A stretch of DNA of 64,000 bases from assembly GCA_006937955.1 (NCBI GenBank), contig SSNP01000173.1, positions 338,248 through 402,247 on the forward strand, written 5' to 3'. Source of the DNA: Pachypanchax playfairii. Lineage: Eukaryota; Chordata; Actinopteri; Cyprinodontiformes; Aplocheilidae. A program made the translations under genes and the position numbers. A model generated the notes under the pieces. That model had not been told where the DNA came from and did no database searches. It was given only the letters and a program-made list of their open reading frames with translations. This document shows, piece after piece, positions 1 to 13,661 of this stretch; the first letter of the stretch is position 1; each line of letters begins with the position of its first letter.

Positions 1-3000
1 TGCTGCTTTCCTGCTCTCAATCTCGTCACACCCCCCTCTGCTTCTCTTCTCGCATTGATCAGCACTGCGTTAAAACCCCCGTCTCCATCACAGAGACCTT
101 GACTGACACCTCCTCTTCCTCGCCACCACTCACCTCCTCGGTTTGACACCTCCTCGACCCTGTAGGGCACACACACGCACTGAGGCACAGACACGGGCTG
201 CTCTTCTCCTCCACTGAGATCTCCTACTGCACTCCCCCTCACACTGCATTATACTTAGATCTCCACCTCCGCTGGAGTGAGAGCACGTTGCATGAGTCTG
301 GCCTACATACAGAACACCACACACACGTATAGCTGTGCTTTTTCGGGGTATGTGAGGGCTGCCTGTCTCCTTTTTTGGGGGGGGGATGAAACTCACCCAT
401 TGATACACGTAAGAGAATAGAGAATTTATAAAGGATGGATACAAAGAAATATAAACTGTTTGTCAGGGTGACCTCATAACCATCCTCCAGGTTTGTTTCA
501 AGTGCTCGCTAAATTCGCAAATGAGTAGGATCCATATTTTTGGCTCTCTCCTCCTCTGCTGTGTGCTAATACGGATGCCTTGTCCTCTTATGTACCTGAT
601 GTGCCACCTGAGCATCGCATCCTCTGAGAGCACTAAGAACTCCGAGCCAACCGACCCCTAACGTATTTTATTTCTCGTCCTTTTATTTATTCATTAATTT
701 TTTAAGGGTCGATGCTTACGGCACGACAATTATTGTGTCCCGAAAAGCCGTGCGCCTCTCTGTGTGCTCTTCAAAACCAGCCTAACATGCTGTCTTGCAG
801 AGAGGGAGCAATGCAGCATTGTCAGCAGGCACCCGTATCAAATGAATTCAGCACAGCTGTCCTAGCAGTGAGAGGGAGACATTATTTATTCAGTATGACC
901 GTCACTCCAGGTTCTGTCACTCTTTGACACAGCATCATCTGGTCAGGTGGACCTTTTCCCTCTGTGACCTTGCACGCTGCACTGTAAGTGTATTCTCTAA
1001 AGAGTTGGCCACCTGCCCCACCCAGCGCACACTTTCCACTCTTTCTTTCTCTATCATTGCAGCAGGGTTTTTATATTAAAAGACAGGCGTAAAGATGGGC
1101 CTCAGTTGTCCACAAGCTGAAGACACCTCCTCAACCAAACCCCCTTTTTTCTTTTGCAGGTGTCTCACAGTCGCCCGCGTTGTCATTCCTGCTGCCTGAA
1201 AGAGCAGCCTCGCTCGCACTTGTGCTGATGACAAGCTTCTGGCTTCGTTTCCAGCCGGTCGACAAGCACAGACACACAGAGCGATGGCCTGAAGTAGAGC
1301 AGGCCCACCCTTTCATCCTATAATGAGGGCACTATTACAAGGCCTGTGTCTTAAACGGTGCATGGATGATGTCGAGACAAGAGCGTGCGTGCACACCATC
1401 TTAAAAAAACAACATCAAGCTGCTTTTCAGATTATCTTCAAAACTAATCACCTCTCCATTTGGTGCCAGCAGACCTAATCTGGAGCTCATGAGTGTGTGT
1501 TTAAGTCATGTCACCTGTCCCATTTCTATTCCAGTCAGGACAAGAGAATTTAAACTGTAGCATATGGCTAGTTAAATAAAACTGTACACAGTTTAAAGAT
1601 ACTCAATTAATGCTTGACCTCATGTCAGTCAACGGTTGTTTGGTTTTGGGTTTACGTCCTGTATGGAGTGTAGGAATTATTCCAGGGGTAATAATGGGGC
1701 ATTGTTGCTACGCTCATCTTCACAAAGGCGTCCATCTCTGCATGTCCATATTCAGTTCACCTCTTTCAGCTGCTGAACTGTACAGACTGCTGATATAATG
1801 AGTCCCTCCAAAGAGATTAGTCGCCCTATCATCAACAGAACTCCCTAATTTCTCTGCCTTTGTTGTGGTTCAGGCTGTGCTAAATGGGATAAAGGGCCTT
1901 GGCTGGACACAGTTGGAGGAAACAGCTTTTGTGTTTGCTGGCAGGTGCAGGGGAATGACAGCGCTGTCTATTTTCTTTAGTTGCACACATGTACATGCAT
2001 GGCCAAATGCTTTATTGAAGCATGTGACTGCATGTATTTTGGTGTCTACGCTCTGCTGAGTGCCGCTGAGATACACCAGAAGCCTCTGGATCTTGACTTG
2101 AACCCTCAATCACCAGGCTCCTCGGGGGTTTGCAGTAAATTCTTCAGGCGAATGGTCCCGCACCCCCACCCCTAATCCTCCCTCCTTCTTTTTCTCTACC
2201 GTCTTTCGCTCACATCTGGTGAACAGCGCTAGCACCCTTGTCATCTTTTACTGCGTTGAGGTCATTTCCACCCTGTCGGTAAAGTGGAAACATATGATGT
2301 GCAGGGTTCGGTCTTAATGGGGTGGAGCTGGCACTCACACAGCTTTACAGCAAAGAACTGCCAAAAAACGGCCCCTCTGTGGAAAGCCTCCAGCTTCAAA
2401 ATGAAAGACGTTTAGGTTTAATAATGTAAAACTTGTATTTACTACTTAGAAAGAGCCAATATGTAGGATGTGTGCTGGCTTCAGTCTGCAGGAACAGATT
2501 AGAGCAAGTCATTCATGACATTTTGACACTTTTGTTTGTACTGAAGGAGTTTATCTGTTCCTAGTTTCATTTTTGTTGTAAGTTTCCTCCTTTCAGATGC
2601 TTTCGAGCTGTCGATGACATCATTTATTCCAGCCGGTGCAGACTTTTGACACATGCTCTGGGTAAAGAGTAGTTGGGATTGTCCTTTTGTAATCGTGTGG
2701 GTTTTCCTCCAGTCTGTGCCCCTGCTGCACCAAAAATGTTTCACAGCACAGCTCGCTGTTTGTTAATCTCAGTGACGAGCTTGTGTTGTTTGTGAAGCCC
2801 ACTCTCTGCCTTCTGACCCATTTTGGTTGATGTCTTGGCAGTGCATTATTAGTATCCGATTTATTAACCTTTTATTCTATAAATGGATTTCTTTTTAGCC
2901 TTCCAATCAGATTTTTGTTATACTTACAGTTGAAAACATTTTGCCACACTGAGATAATGTGCTGCAGAGGAAATTCGGAGGTATTACTGTAACCGTTTTA

Positions 3001-3811
3001 ATGGAGTTTTCTTTTTTCGCCTACATGGATCTCAATGTGTCTCCAAGCAAATTCCAGTTACACTGTGGTTTCCATTTTGTGGCAGACAGTGCTGCAGCAT
3101 AAAAAGGGGGTGGGCTGTAGTTCCTGCTGTCTGTTGGTAGACTACAGTCAGGCTGAGTGGCTGTGCAGAGCAGCTGCATGGATCTTTATTCCTGCTGTCT
3201 AACAGGACTCCGTCACAGACTGCAGCAGCACTTGTTATTGAGGGCACACACACTCCTGCATGTCCTTGTTACCTCTGCACCAACTTTAGCTCTTTGCCTT
3301 TGTTCCCTCTCTTTGCTTGAAACTGGAGAGTATAGAGAGAAGTGCTGAGGCTGCAGTTAGCGTCGCTGCCCACAGCTTCTGCCGCACAGAAGAAAACTTA
3401 ACACAGACAGCTGGCTTCTCCCCCGTAAAACCCTCACATCGCTTTACTTTCACAAACTCAAAGAAGAAGCTCTAGTTGGATTCATGATTATGACTTCAAC
3501 ATTTTTGTTTCGATGTAATATGTGTTTTGTGTGTGTTTGTGTGACCAAATGCCCTATTGGCCGCTCTGCTGTGTGAAAGGTCTCACAGACTTGTTCTTCA
3601 GAGGCATTAAACAGCAGCCACTCTGAGAGGCTGAAGGACTGTAAACTTTTATCACACTAATAACCTGCAGACACAGCCGAGCTAATGGCTTAGGCAGCCA
3701 TTGCAAAAGGGGTTGCCCAGGGGTCAGGTTGAATTGCAGGACATAAATGGTGGATCCCAACTGGTGGGACAATTAAAGGAAGAAGGGAAGAAGAAAAAAA
3801 AGGAGCATCTG

Positions 3812-4521
3812 CACTCTCAGAAATAGAGGTACGAGACAAGGACATTTTTGTACCTATAGGTAAATTGTTTTAAAATGTTCCCTCAAAAGTACAATATTGG
3901 TCTTTAAAAGGCCAGAAATGCCCCTTTTTAGAGTTCAAATTGATATAAAGTACAAATTTGTACCATTTCAACTGCACCTGCAACCCTGGTCAAGGCTGGT
4001 TAATCTCTATTTTATTAAGTTTCTTCCATCATTTTCAATATTATGTTTCAGAATTTTGGTTTAAAACTTCAAAATGTGGCATAATTTTACTGTTTTAGTG
4101 GAAAAACTTCATAAGGTACAAAAATGGACCTGGACTACAGGGTACACCCCCAGCGACAGGAATTTGTACCCTTCTTGTCGCTGGGGGTGTACCCTGTAGT
4201 CCAGGTCCATTTTTGTACCTTATGAAGTTTTTCCATTAAAACAGTAAAATTATGCCACATTTTGAAGTCTAAAACCAAAATTCTGAAACATAATATTGAA
4301 AATGATGGAAGAAACTTAATAAAATAGAGATTAACCAGCCTTGGCCAGGGTTGCAGGTGCAGTTGAAATGGTACAAATTTGTACTTTATATCAATTTGAA
4401 CTCTCAAAGGGGCATTTCTGACCTTTTAAAGACCAATATTGTACTTTTGAGGGAACATTTTAAAACAATTTACCTATAGGTACAAAAATGTCCTTGTCTC
4501 GTACCTCTATTTCTGAGAGTG
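3812..4521. mobile_element. Foldback MITE, copy 1 (long terminal inverted repeats)
   Basis: The element is a near-perfect palindrome of about 710 bp. It opens with CACTCTCAGAAATAGAGG and closes with the reverse complement ending GAGAGTG. The two arms of about 340 bp meet near 4165, where GTACACCCCCAGCGACA is mirrored. It is flanked by TG on both sides. Four more or less intact relatives occur at 37670, 42390 and 44606, with TG or TA flanks, which suggests a 2-bp T(A/G) target duplication. It has no credible transposase, so it is a non-autonomous DNA transposon. The superfamily is unassigned; the 2-bp target is Tc1/mariner-like, but this is only a guess. Confidence 0.85.
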
Positions 4522-7500
4522 TGAGGTGAGCAGAGGGGGGAAGACAGTGGTTATTGGAAGAGCAGATAATCACTTCAATTGATTTCCAGTAAAAAAGGAT
4601 GCAATTGATTTGATTGCTTTTCTTAAGCAAGGTCTTTTATCACGCTTTTCCTACCTAACCCTGGATCCAGAATCCAACTCCTACACATGTGACAAGAAAT
4701 CAAAAAGACTCCAGTTTGTCCAGCACTTGGTGAAAACATCAGTCGGAGACGTGGCTGCGTGCGTGTGTTTGGTAAGGAGGTGGATTGTTAGTGGAGCTCC
4801 AAGCTAAACTTTTCTTCTCAGGATGTCTTTCTCTCGCTCAGGCCGAGGTGGATGGATCTTCAGAGTGTTTGTTTTAGGTGAAGTCAGGGCTGGAACAGAA
4901 TGTTGCGAACCGCAGGCCAGACTGTGGTTCTGCGGTTCAGCTACGACCTGAATACAGACGGCTCTGTTTGTTTTGCTTCCCAGGGAGAATTTTAGGCTCT
5001 GCCAAGGTCCTGCGCTCACACCCAAGGCACGCAAATAATAATAAAAACAAACCCTCACAAAGGAAAATGAAAATGTCCTGCAGTCGAATAATTACATCTG
5101 GACATCAGAACGAAGGTCCACATGTGCACGTCTCCATCTTGTCTTGTAAAAGGACTGTTTGGGAGATGAGATGGCATCTGATTGTGTCAGTGGCAGGATG
5201 TTTGTGTGTTTTGTTCCAAGCCTTTTCATAAATAGCAGTTTTTATGTTAGTGAGGTCAACTGGTTTTACTAGACTAGGGAGGCAAGTCCAGAGGCGAGCA
5301 GGCCTCCCTACCATCTGGCATCCATAAAAGGGGGAGCAGCAGGTTTTTACTGGGGTTTTATGAGATGGTAGTGTGAGACACTGAAGAAAGGGGTGACGGA
5401 GTGGATGTGGACTCTGGTTGCCCCCGAGCTGCAGAGCTTCCCCTGTCGTCTCAATGACAGGTCAGAAGTTCATTGCCTTTTTCTTTTCTTTCCGTCTTGC
5501 GTTCGCCTTGTAAGGTGATGGGAGTTTGTGTGTTAGGGGATCGAGGCCACGAGTAAAGTACTTATCACCGCTGTGAATAAAGACGCATTTGAAGCAGGAG
5601 ATCTGCTGTGATTTATAGGCTTCAGAGGACTGTAGTGCAGTGAATGTCAGTTATGTTACTCAGAGGATCAGACCTGAGCCCTGCAGATGGTGCAGAATTA
5701 TGTGGCCATGTAAACACTGGTGATTCAATGACTCAGTGTTGTTTGGGTATGCGTCACCCTCTCAAATTGCCCTGCACACCACATAGTAACGAACAGTAAG
5801 TTGTTTTGTTCAGCTGCAGCTCCTTGAACTCTCCTTTTTGTCCTGAAAGCAGCCTTGTACTCACTTAGTCAGTGGTCTTATTTCTGTTGGCACATCTTAA
5901 CAACATTGTTAGCCTATGACAGTCCTAAATTAGTAGCCGATGAGATTTAAAGGATGAAGACTGCCCAGAGAGTCTCCGTTAGCTTCTTTTTTGTTTTAAT
6001 TAGTAGTTTTTGGGAGCCTGAACTGGATCTGCCCGGCCCATCTGAAGCTGAAATGTCAGCTTTTTAGGTCTTCCAGAATAGGGTTATCATTGCAGAGAGT
6101 TTTTGCTGACTCTGGTAGTGATACCTCACATTGAGATTTAATTTGTTGGTACGCTCCAGCGGATGTGTTAACCCTTAAGCCCCTTCAAGACAATCAGATA
6201 AAAAAAGAATCTCTACATAATACACACCACTCATTTTTAAATATATTTAATCCAGACAGGAAGTAATAGTAAGTTATTTTTTTGATAAAAAAAAAACAAA
6301 AAAACGATGAGTTTAGTTGGACAAACTGGATCCGGGTTACAGGAATTGGATAAACCTACAAACGTCAAACTCAGTGGTTATTTCCGATCATGTCTTTTGT
6401 TTTTTTCAAATGTTCACACATTTTGATGGGTCAGGTTTTGTAGAAACCAGGTCAAGTTTCCTACAAGGAATGATAATATATAAACAGTATGTCTAAATTA
6501 GTAAAACTGCCCTTTGCTTTTTACCGGTGTGAGGTTCGGTTTTCAGACCCTCCGTCGCTTCACACACTAAGAAAAGAAAAGTGCTGACAGCAAGTGAATA
6601 CAACTGTGTTTGGCAGGCGCACCCTTTTAGGTTTCTGTGTCACTTTTGACTTTTAAAATTTTAATCGTTTCCTTACTGTGGCATGCTGCACACTGTGAGT
6701 TTTTATTTGGACTCTGTTAAAGGCATAAAATAGAAAAAGGGGGAGAAAAAAAACACGAGTTTGGGTTTTTCCTTCATAATAAACCTTTTGGTTTTAGTGC
6801 CTTTATTCCCCTAATTAGGCAGGAGGTTTATCCGCAACATTTCACCAGTAATTAAAAGCTGATCCCAGGCTGTAAAACTTTGGCTTTTTCTCTGCTGAAT
6901 GATAAACGGACTATTTGGAGAATGTGGACTGTTGCCTGAACAAAAACAAGACATTTGATATCAGCCCTAATGCCAATAATTAATCACTCAAGTGAAAATC
7001 TAATCCTCACACTTGTCTCTGTTAATAATAGTTGTTTGTTTCAGTTGTTTCTATGCGACCATTTTATTCTGGTGTAACAATGGAGGTGATTTATTTCTCG
7101 TCGCTCTCATCGGTCTCCATGACATTCCAAAGTTCTCATTAGGAGATTTATTGAAGGGACTCTTGAAATTATCATGACAATAATATAAAATATACTTTCC
7201 GTGCCAAAAACATTGACTGCACTTGTAAAAGTTTCTTTTTTTAAAGCATCAAAGGCACCTTCAAAGTCAGCTTCGGATTCCCTGAGAGCCCCTCTGCATA
7301 CTTTAGCTCACTTATTCCTTCACATTTTGCATCATGTTAGCATCTTGGTCATTAAGAGAAAAGGGTAAAATGCAGCTCTGACCCCCTGATTGAGAGGCTG
7401 GAAATGAAGTACTCTTGCTTTAGCGTTTTGTGCACTGCAGTGATTCAGGGGATAAGAATGTGGCCTGTGTCTCTTTAAGAGCACTGGCCTGTCTGCAGAA

Positions 7501-7553
7501 TGCATCAGTCCTGTGGAGCAGACACAAGCCAGCAAGTGAGGGGGGGGGGGGGG

Positions 7554-7563
7554 NNNNNNNNNN
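7554..7563. other. Assembly gap of ten N flanked by poly-G
   Basis: Ten N bases sit inside a G homopolymer: about 13 G on the left and G-A-G12 on the right. The gap length is probably a placeholder. The true sequence is likely a longer G-rich tract that stalled sequencing and may form a G-quadruplex. Open frames crossing it are not real. Confidence 0.95.
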
Positions 7564-10500
7564 GAGGGGGGGGGGGGTGAAAGGGAGGAGCATGGGGCTG
7601 TGCGGAGGGAGGAACGAGGACAGGAGGGAACAGCCGCAGTCTGGGCTTCCAGCCTCCTGGCTAGACTGCTGAAAGTTATTATTGAGTTCCTGTGTAAGGC
7701 CTCCCCTCCCAGTGGCATACTCGTCTGTATTCACTACAATGTAGACAGCCAGTATGACAGAGGCAGAGGGAAACATTGGCAGGCTCCCATGCTCCTTTGC
7801 AATGACTTTGGATGTAACAAATAAAATATGATTTTGCTTAATTCACAGTTTTCGCATGATAGAAGCTTCTGAAAGACTGGCGTGATTGAGAGCAGCCACA
7901 CATGCTATCAGCTGCACAGCTGCATGACAGCAGCTGAAACTGCTGCCTATAGCTCGCTGGTGTCTTGAGTTACAATCTTTTTTTTTTTTTTGGACTGGCC
8001 TTTTACTAGTTGAAACAAGAAGGTTTGGCCAACGAGGAGCGGACAGGTGGCAGGACGACTCCTTTGGCAACCTGAAAATTTCAGGGTTTGCTTCATTTGT
8101 TTCACATGTTTTCACAGGACTTTTGCAGCACCGCATATGAAAATGTTTGGGAGTTTTGCCATTTGAGAAAAAGTCTTGGAGATTACATGCATCCTGCCTC
8201 TCACTCGGGTCCGTGCTTGCCTGTAACACTAATCCCTGGCTTGCCCGCTTGCGGCTCGCGAGAGCCGAAAAGCGCCTGTGTCCCTTCAGCTCAGCTCGCC
8301 GTGAACGAGACAGACTTTTATGTAACGCTCTGCCCAGTGTATGAGTTCAAAACCTGCTGTTGCTTTAAGCAGGGTTCCTGCAGGTTAACAATACCCAGCT
8401 GCCGCCCGTCCTACTGTACGAAACATGACGAGGATCATGTCTATGACAAGCTCAGACCCACACGACACCTGAGGCTCATCATGAGCTCGCCAGGCCCTAC
8501 AGCAAAGGCTTTACAGAATAGCATGTATGAGCTCTGATTAATTGCTGCAGGAGCCTTAAATTCACAGCCAGCGTGTCCATTCAGGGTAGTCTCATCAGAC
8601 AGGGACTGCAGAAAAAACTGGGAGCAAAGACCGGGGGGACCCTGGCGCTAGAATGAGTATTTTGTGAAGTTCTGGTTGTTGAGTCAGAGCTCAGTTGGGC
8701 TCTGCTGTTATGCAGTTGCCATGGAGAAAAACACACGCTCTTGTGCAATAAAAATCATCCAGGAAAAGACGTTTCCAAGAATTTTCTAGAGTGAAGAAAC
8801 AGACGGCAAATTGCAGATTTCATGAGGTGCTGCGGTCCACCACCCACCCTTCTCAGCCCTCCATTTTAGAGCACTCGTATTGGTTTTTATGGAAGCTGCA
8901 AGGCTCGGGTCCTCTCACCTAATTAGTTCTGTAAGCAGATATGTTTTTCTTTGAATTGAGAAGGGAAACAAAACTGGTCTTTAGGCATGGAATGTGTGAT
9001 CATAAGAGCGGATGTTGTGGGTGTTTTATCCCCTATTTCCCTGACAGACCACTCTTTGAACATGTGGAAACAAGTGAAATGCCTATTTGATCTCTCAAAT
9101 ATTTCAGGATACACAAACTGTGTGACCATTGAACATTTTTGCTCGACTGCTTCTCCGTCGGTAGAGAGCAGAACATTTCTGGTTGGCTTGAAATGGGCTG
9201 ACAGTTAATTGGTCGAACACTAATAAAACCCACCGGCTTTCTTGTATTCCCTTTTTCCTGAAAGTGTAATTCTCTTCAGTTTTGTCAAAGCTTCTTATTT
9301 CTCCTTAATACGAGTCATTTTCCTCTCACCATTACATCTGTATCTGAATGGGCCCATTAGCACATTTCAAGCAATGCAAATTTGGGGTTGTGCTTTCTTT
9401 TATAATAATAACAGCCAGTGTGCGGTGGTGTAGCAATGGAGACGAGGAGGATTTGACCGTGTTATCAAGCTTACAGGCTAAATTTGAAGTTCAAAGGACT
9501 CCCTTTGTAGTATTTCATTGTTTAAATAGTGATAAAAGCGACAGTGGTGTGGCAGATATTGGGTTTTCTAACCCGTGACCAGGAGGGCAGCCTTTCAACC
9601 AATGGTATCTATAAATTTCACCAGGATTTATGACTTCAGTTCAAGCAATTAGCTCCTGAGCAGTTTCTCAGGATGTGTACTGTGTTGGTGAAATGACATC
9701 ATATGGGACCCTCAGAGAGCCGTGACCCCAACTTCACCTCGCCCTCTCAGAGCTTTTACGGCCTCCCTCCCATCCCCACACACCCCTTAACCTCTGTTAT
9801 TCATCCCATTTTCATCTTCCAAATAAACCTGCCACCTGCCCTCTTCTTTGCTGCCCATACGGGGGCAAGAAGAGGTGGCGGAGGGGGCGTGTGGTTATCA
9901 GGCTCAGGTTACGGTGAAGGCACGGCAGCACAAACCGCAGCTCAGCTGACCAGTGAACCGCTTTAACATTTTGGGAACGACCCAGCCTTCTTAGGGTCGC
10001 TGCTTACACAGCTGCTTTTGATTTATTTATGGCCACGTGTTGCTTCGCTGACAGTCGTGGTTTCTCAAATTAATAAATCATTTCACAGCAAAGATGAAAA
10101 TGACACGTTTGATCGGACGGGAGCAGAGTGACCGTGTATAAGCTGTCGATTCTTTTCCAGGTGGGTTTAGACCCGATGCAGAACAAAGATGTAGGATCAT
10201 GGTGGTAAATCTCACTGAGAAAAGCAAATATTTGATAGAAAAAAAAAATCTTAAAAGGCAAGTCAGAAATGACAATTTGAACATAAATTTACAGTTTGGC
10301 TTTATGCAAAAACCCTCGACAGCTCGCTCTTGATCCTGTTGTGTGAGACCAGCATTATGATCCTCTTCAAAAAAGCAAAAACTGTAAATCCTGTAAAATG
10401 GGTTTCTCTGTTGTTTGTATTTGTTTGCTGGCTTGTCTGGAATCCTTGTGTGGGGGTGTCGGCAACAACAAAATTATTTGACAAAATCAAGCTTTTTTTC

Positions 10501-13346
10501 CTGCTTTCTAAAACCAAGCGGAGGGTACGGTTAGGTAAAACTGGAAGATCAAATTAAGTTTTATGTTAAAGAACATTAGACAAAACTCAAATATATAATT
10601 ATTTGTATTTTTTTATTTTCATATGAATTGTTTTCCTGTTGAAGTAAAGGCTTTATTCTCTGTAGTTGTGAGCTATGGGATTTGTCTGTCTGGCCTGTGA
10701 GTCCAATCAGGAAGTCTAGACCTGTTAACTAGCAACCCTCTTACAGTTACCCTCCCTTCCCTTCTTCAGTCACCCCCAGCCTCCTCCTCCTCCTCTTCCT
10801 CACGCTCTCTGCCCTGTGGGGGAGGTGCAGGGGAGCGGTTCAGTACCAGGTACTGTGAGTGATATTCACTCTGTGTATTTGAAGCTGTCACTGTTTGGTC
10901 GTAAGGAGGTCATCCAGTGACATTTTAATCGTCAATCTGCCTTCTTTGCCGTGGCATTAGTATTAATCTGCAGGATTAAAACTCTGCCGGTCACAAACAG
11001 GACTTGCAGCCTTGTTGCGAGGGAGAGCTTGTTAGCGGCGTGCGCGGGAGTGTCGTGCACGCTTCCCTGCGTACAAGGCAGGGATGTGCTTATCAGTGAC
11101 AGACCCAGAGCTTTACAGTCGGTCCAAATCAGTCCAGCGCTGAGATGTTAACATGTTAAAAGGAACGGCGTTGTTGTGTTTATCAGTCAGAAGCAGGAGT
11201 TTTCCTTAAAGGTCTCTTCTAAATCAGCTGTGACTCCTTTATGTTGTCTGTATAGAGATATTTTCTTCCGTTTTTTGTTTTTTTTTTTGAGCTAAAAGCA
11301 TTTTCAGAACAAAAAAACATCTTGTAATTGAATACCCAAAGTGCAAGATAACTACTTTTCAGTTAATATATCCATTTTTTCTCAGGTGTCTTTGTAAGTC
11401 GGAGAAAAAATTACTACCAGGTTTTTTTACGTTATGGCAAAAAGGGAAGAATAAGAGGGAAGAAAAAAGAAAGAGTGTAATGACTTTCATTGCCTTGTGC
11501 AATAAAATATTACAAGAATTTGTTGTTTTTTTGTTGTGTAAATGATGTCAAACCCATTGAAACTGAATTGCAGCAATATTTTCTTTGCATTAGTTTCAAC
11601 ATCCATTAAAATTCTCCCCTGAATGAGACTAGTTGATTTCAGCTTTTACATTCTTGGAAATACATATATTTAGTTTTAGTTGGAGGACAGAAGCTTAATA
11701 TCTGTGTAAATAAATGTCATTCAAGGTGTTATTATTGCTCCACATGTTAAATAACGTGGATTTCAATTATGATCCAAGTTATAAGAAAACAGGATTCAAC
11801 CTGAGATAAAAACCCAAAACGCATCACCAGCAGAAACCCAGATGAGGGAGAAATGTTAATGCGAGGGGATTAAGCTAGCAGCCATGGCGTTGGCACAGCT
11901 GCAGAACCGAGATCAAGATTTGTGAGGGCACGCACTGCAGACGCACAAAACTCCAAATACAAAACCAGACAAGCTGCGTCACTTCTTCTCCCCGTTGGTT
12001 GATTCATGGAATTTAAATATCAATGAGAACAGAATGTTGGAGGAATTTCTTTATGTGTTCGATGTGCCTCACAGAAAGGCTTTCTTTTGCTCGATTCTGT
12101 TCACAGGCACATCAACGATGTGAAATCTGTTTTTTTATCACCAGAAACTACCAGGTCAGAGCTTCTTGTGATCAATAAATACTGCAGGAAAAGAGAGAGA
12201 AGTGTGGGAATAACAGAAAACCCTGAAGCAGTTACGTGAATGTCTTTTTTAGCACAGTTGACTAAAAAAAAATCAAAATTTGCGATCAAATTTTCTCATC
12301 CGTTTTATTCTTCAGGTTTCTGACACATTTGAGTAAAAGTTAATTGTATCGGTGTTATAAATTAAAATCCATCAGGGGCAGAGTCTGTGGTTTCTATCTT
12401 TGTCTTCCTCGTTAATCTTCATCCCCTCTGGCCTCCTGGTCAGCTCTGCAGCTGCTCCTGTAGCCTACATTGTAAGTGTGCTAAATGTTAACAGAAGCAT
12501 AAACACTGCGTGTGCGTCTAGTCCAGTGTGTAACCTCAGATTGTTTATTCAACACAATGTGCTCTTTTATATTCTCAGCTACATCAGACAGAGTAAAAAA
12601 CGTTTACGGCGAGGGGATCCTTTACGAGAGGGAGGGATTTAGAAGACGCCGCCGTCGACATACAGTGACAAAAGGCGTGTCCTGTTGTTATGGTTGCCGT
12701 GTTTGGACCTGAAGTGGAATTTGTTTCTTCTCGTGCACCAGAAAAGACAGTCATTTCCTCCTTTTTTGTTTGCTCTCAGCGATGAGATGATCTAGTCATG
12801 CTCACACAGGCACTTCATCTCATTCAGGAACAGGTTTTATGTTCATGACACCAAAAATGAAACTTTCAGCAGAAAGATTAGTGAGAGTTCAGTGTGTTTA
12901 TAATAGTCTTAATCTAGACTGGGATTTGTTGCACAATGTCTCTGAATGAAGAGAATTCCATTAGAATATACAGTGTGTCAAACTCTCCATGCATCTATTA
13001 AAACACCTGGAAATACAAAAACTTTGTGGTTATTTCTTAAGTATTAACCAGTAATATGAAACATTTTATATCTAAAAAATGTCAGGAAACACTTATGCTG
13101 CTTCAACTGCTTCGTCAGCAGCTCGTTCATATTCATTGTTCGAATTTGCTGGACTCTGATTGGCTAACAAACTAGCCTATGAGAGCAAAGAATACTGTTT
13201 CCTGTCCCGCTGTGCATGGCAACGTCAGGCGTTGCAACGTTTTGGTGTAAATCGCTATATAGTCTGCTTTCAGCTTATATATTTTTGGATTTAGTGTCCT
13301 TGCGTTGGCAGTCAAACAGTCATTTCCTGTAGTCGTGTGTTCCTGT

Positions 13347-13661
13347 TCAGGGTCACGAGGAGCTGGTGTTTCTCTCCAGCGGTCATTGGGTGAGAGGTGG
13401 GGTCACACCTGGACAGGTCGCCAGTTCATCACAGGGCCACGTTGAAATAAACAACCAGTCACACACACACACATCTAGGGACAATTTAGAGTTGACAATG
13501 AATGTATCATGTGTGTGTTTGGTCTGTGTGAAGAAGCCAGAGTCCCTGGAGAGAACCCACACATGCACGAGAAGAACATCAACTCTGCAGAAAGGTCCTG
13601 ATCAGGTTTTGAACTGAGGACCTCCTGCAAGGCAACGGTGCAACCGACTGCTCCACCATGA
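13347..13661 (+). repeat. Degenerate SINE-like dispersed fish repeat
   Basis: The stretch carries blocks recognisable from a very common teleost interspersed repeat: a 'cacctggacaggtcgccagt' block, a 'gggacaatttagagt' block, a 'gagaacccacacatgcacg' block and a terminal 'ctgctccaccatg' block. A CA microsatellite lies inside. A shorter related piece is at 57335-57432 in a brpf3 intron. The family name is not certain and the copy is old. Confidence 0.6.

Noticed and set aside
8088..8537. A 149-codon plus-strand frame, Cys-rich, in the first ski intron
   Set aside because: No recognisable motif, no splice context and overlapping frames of similar length; treated as chance.
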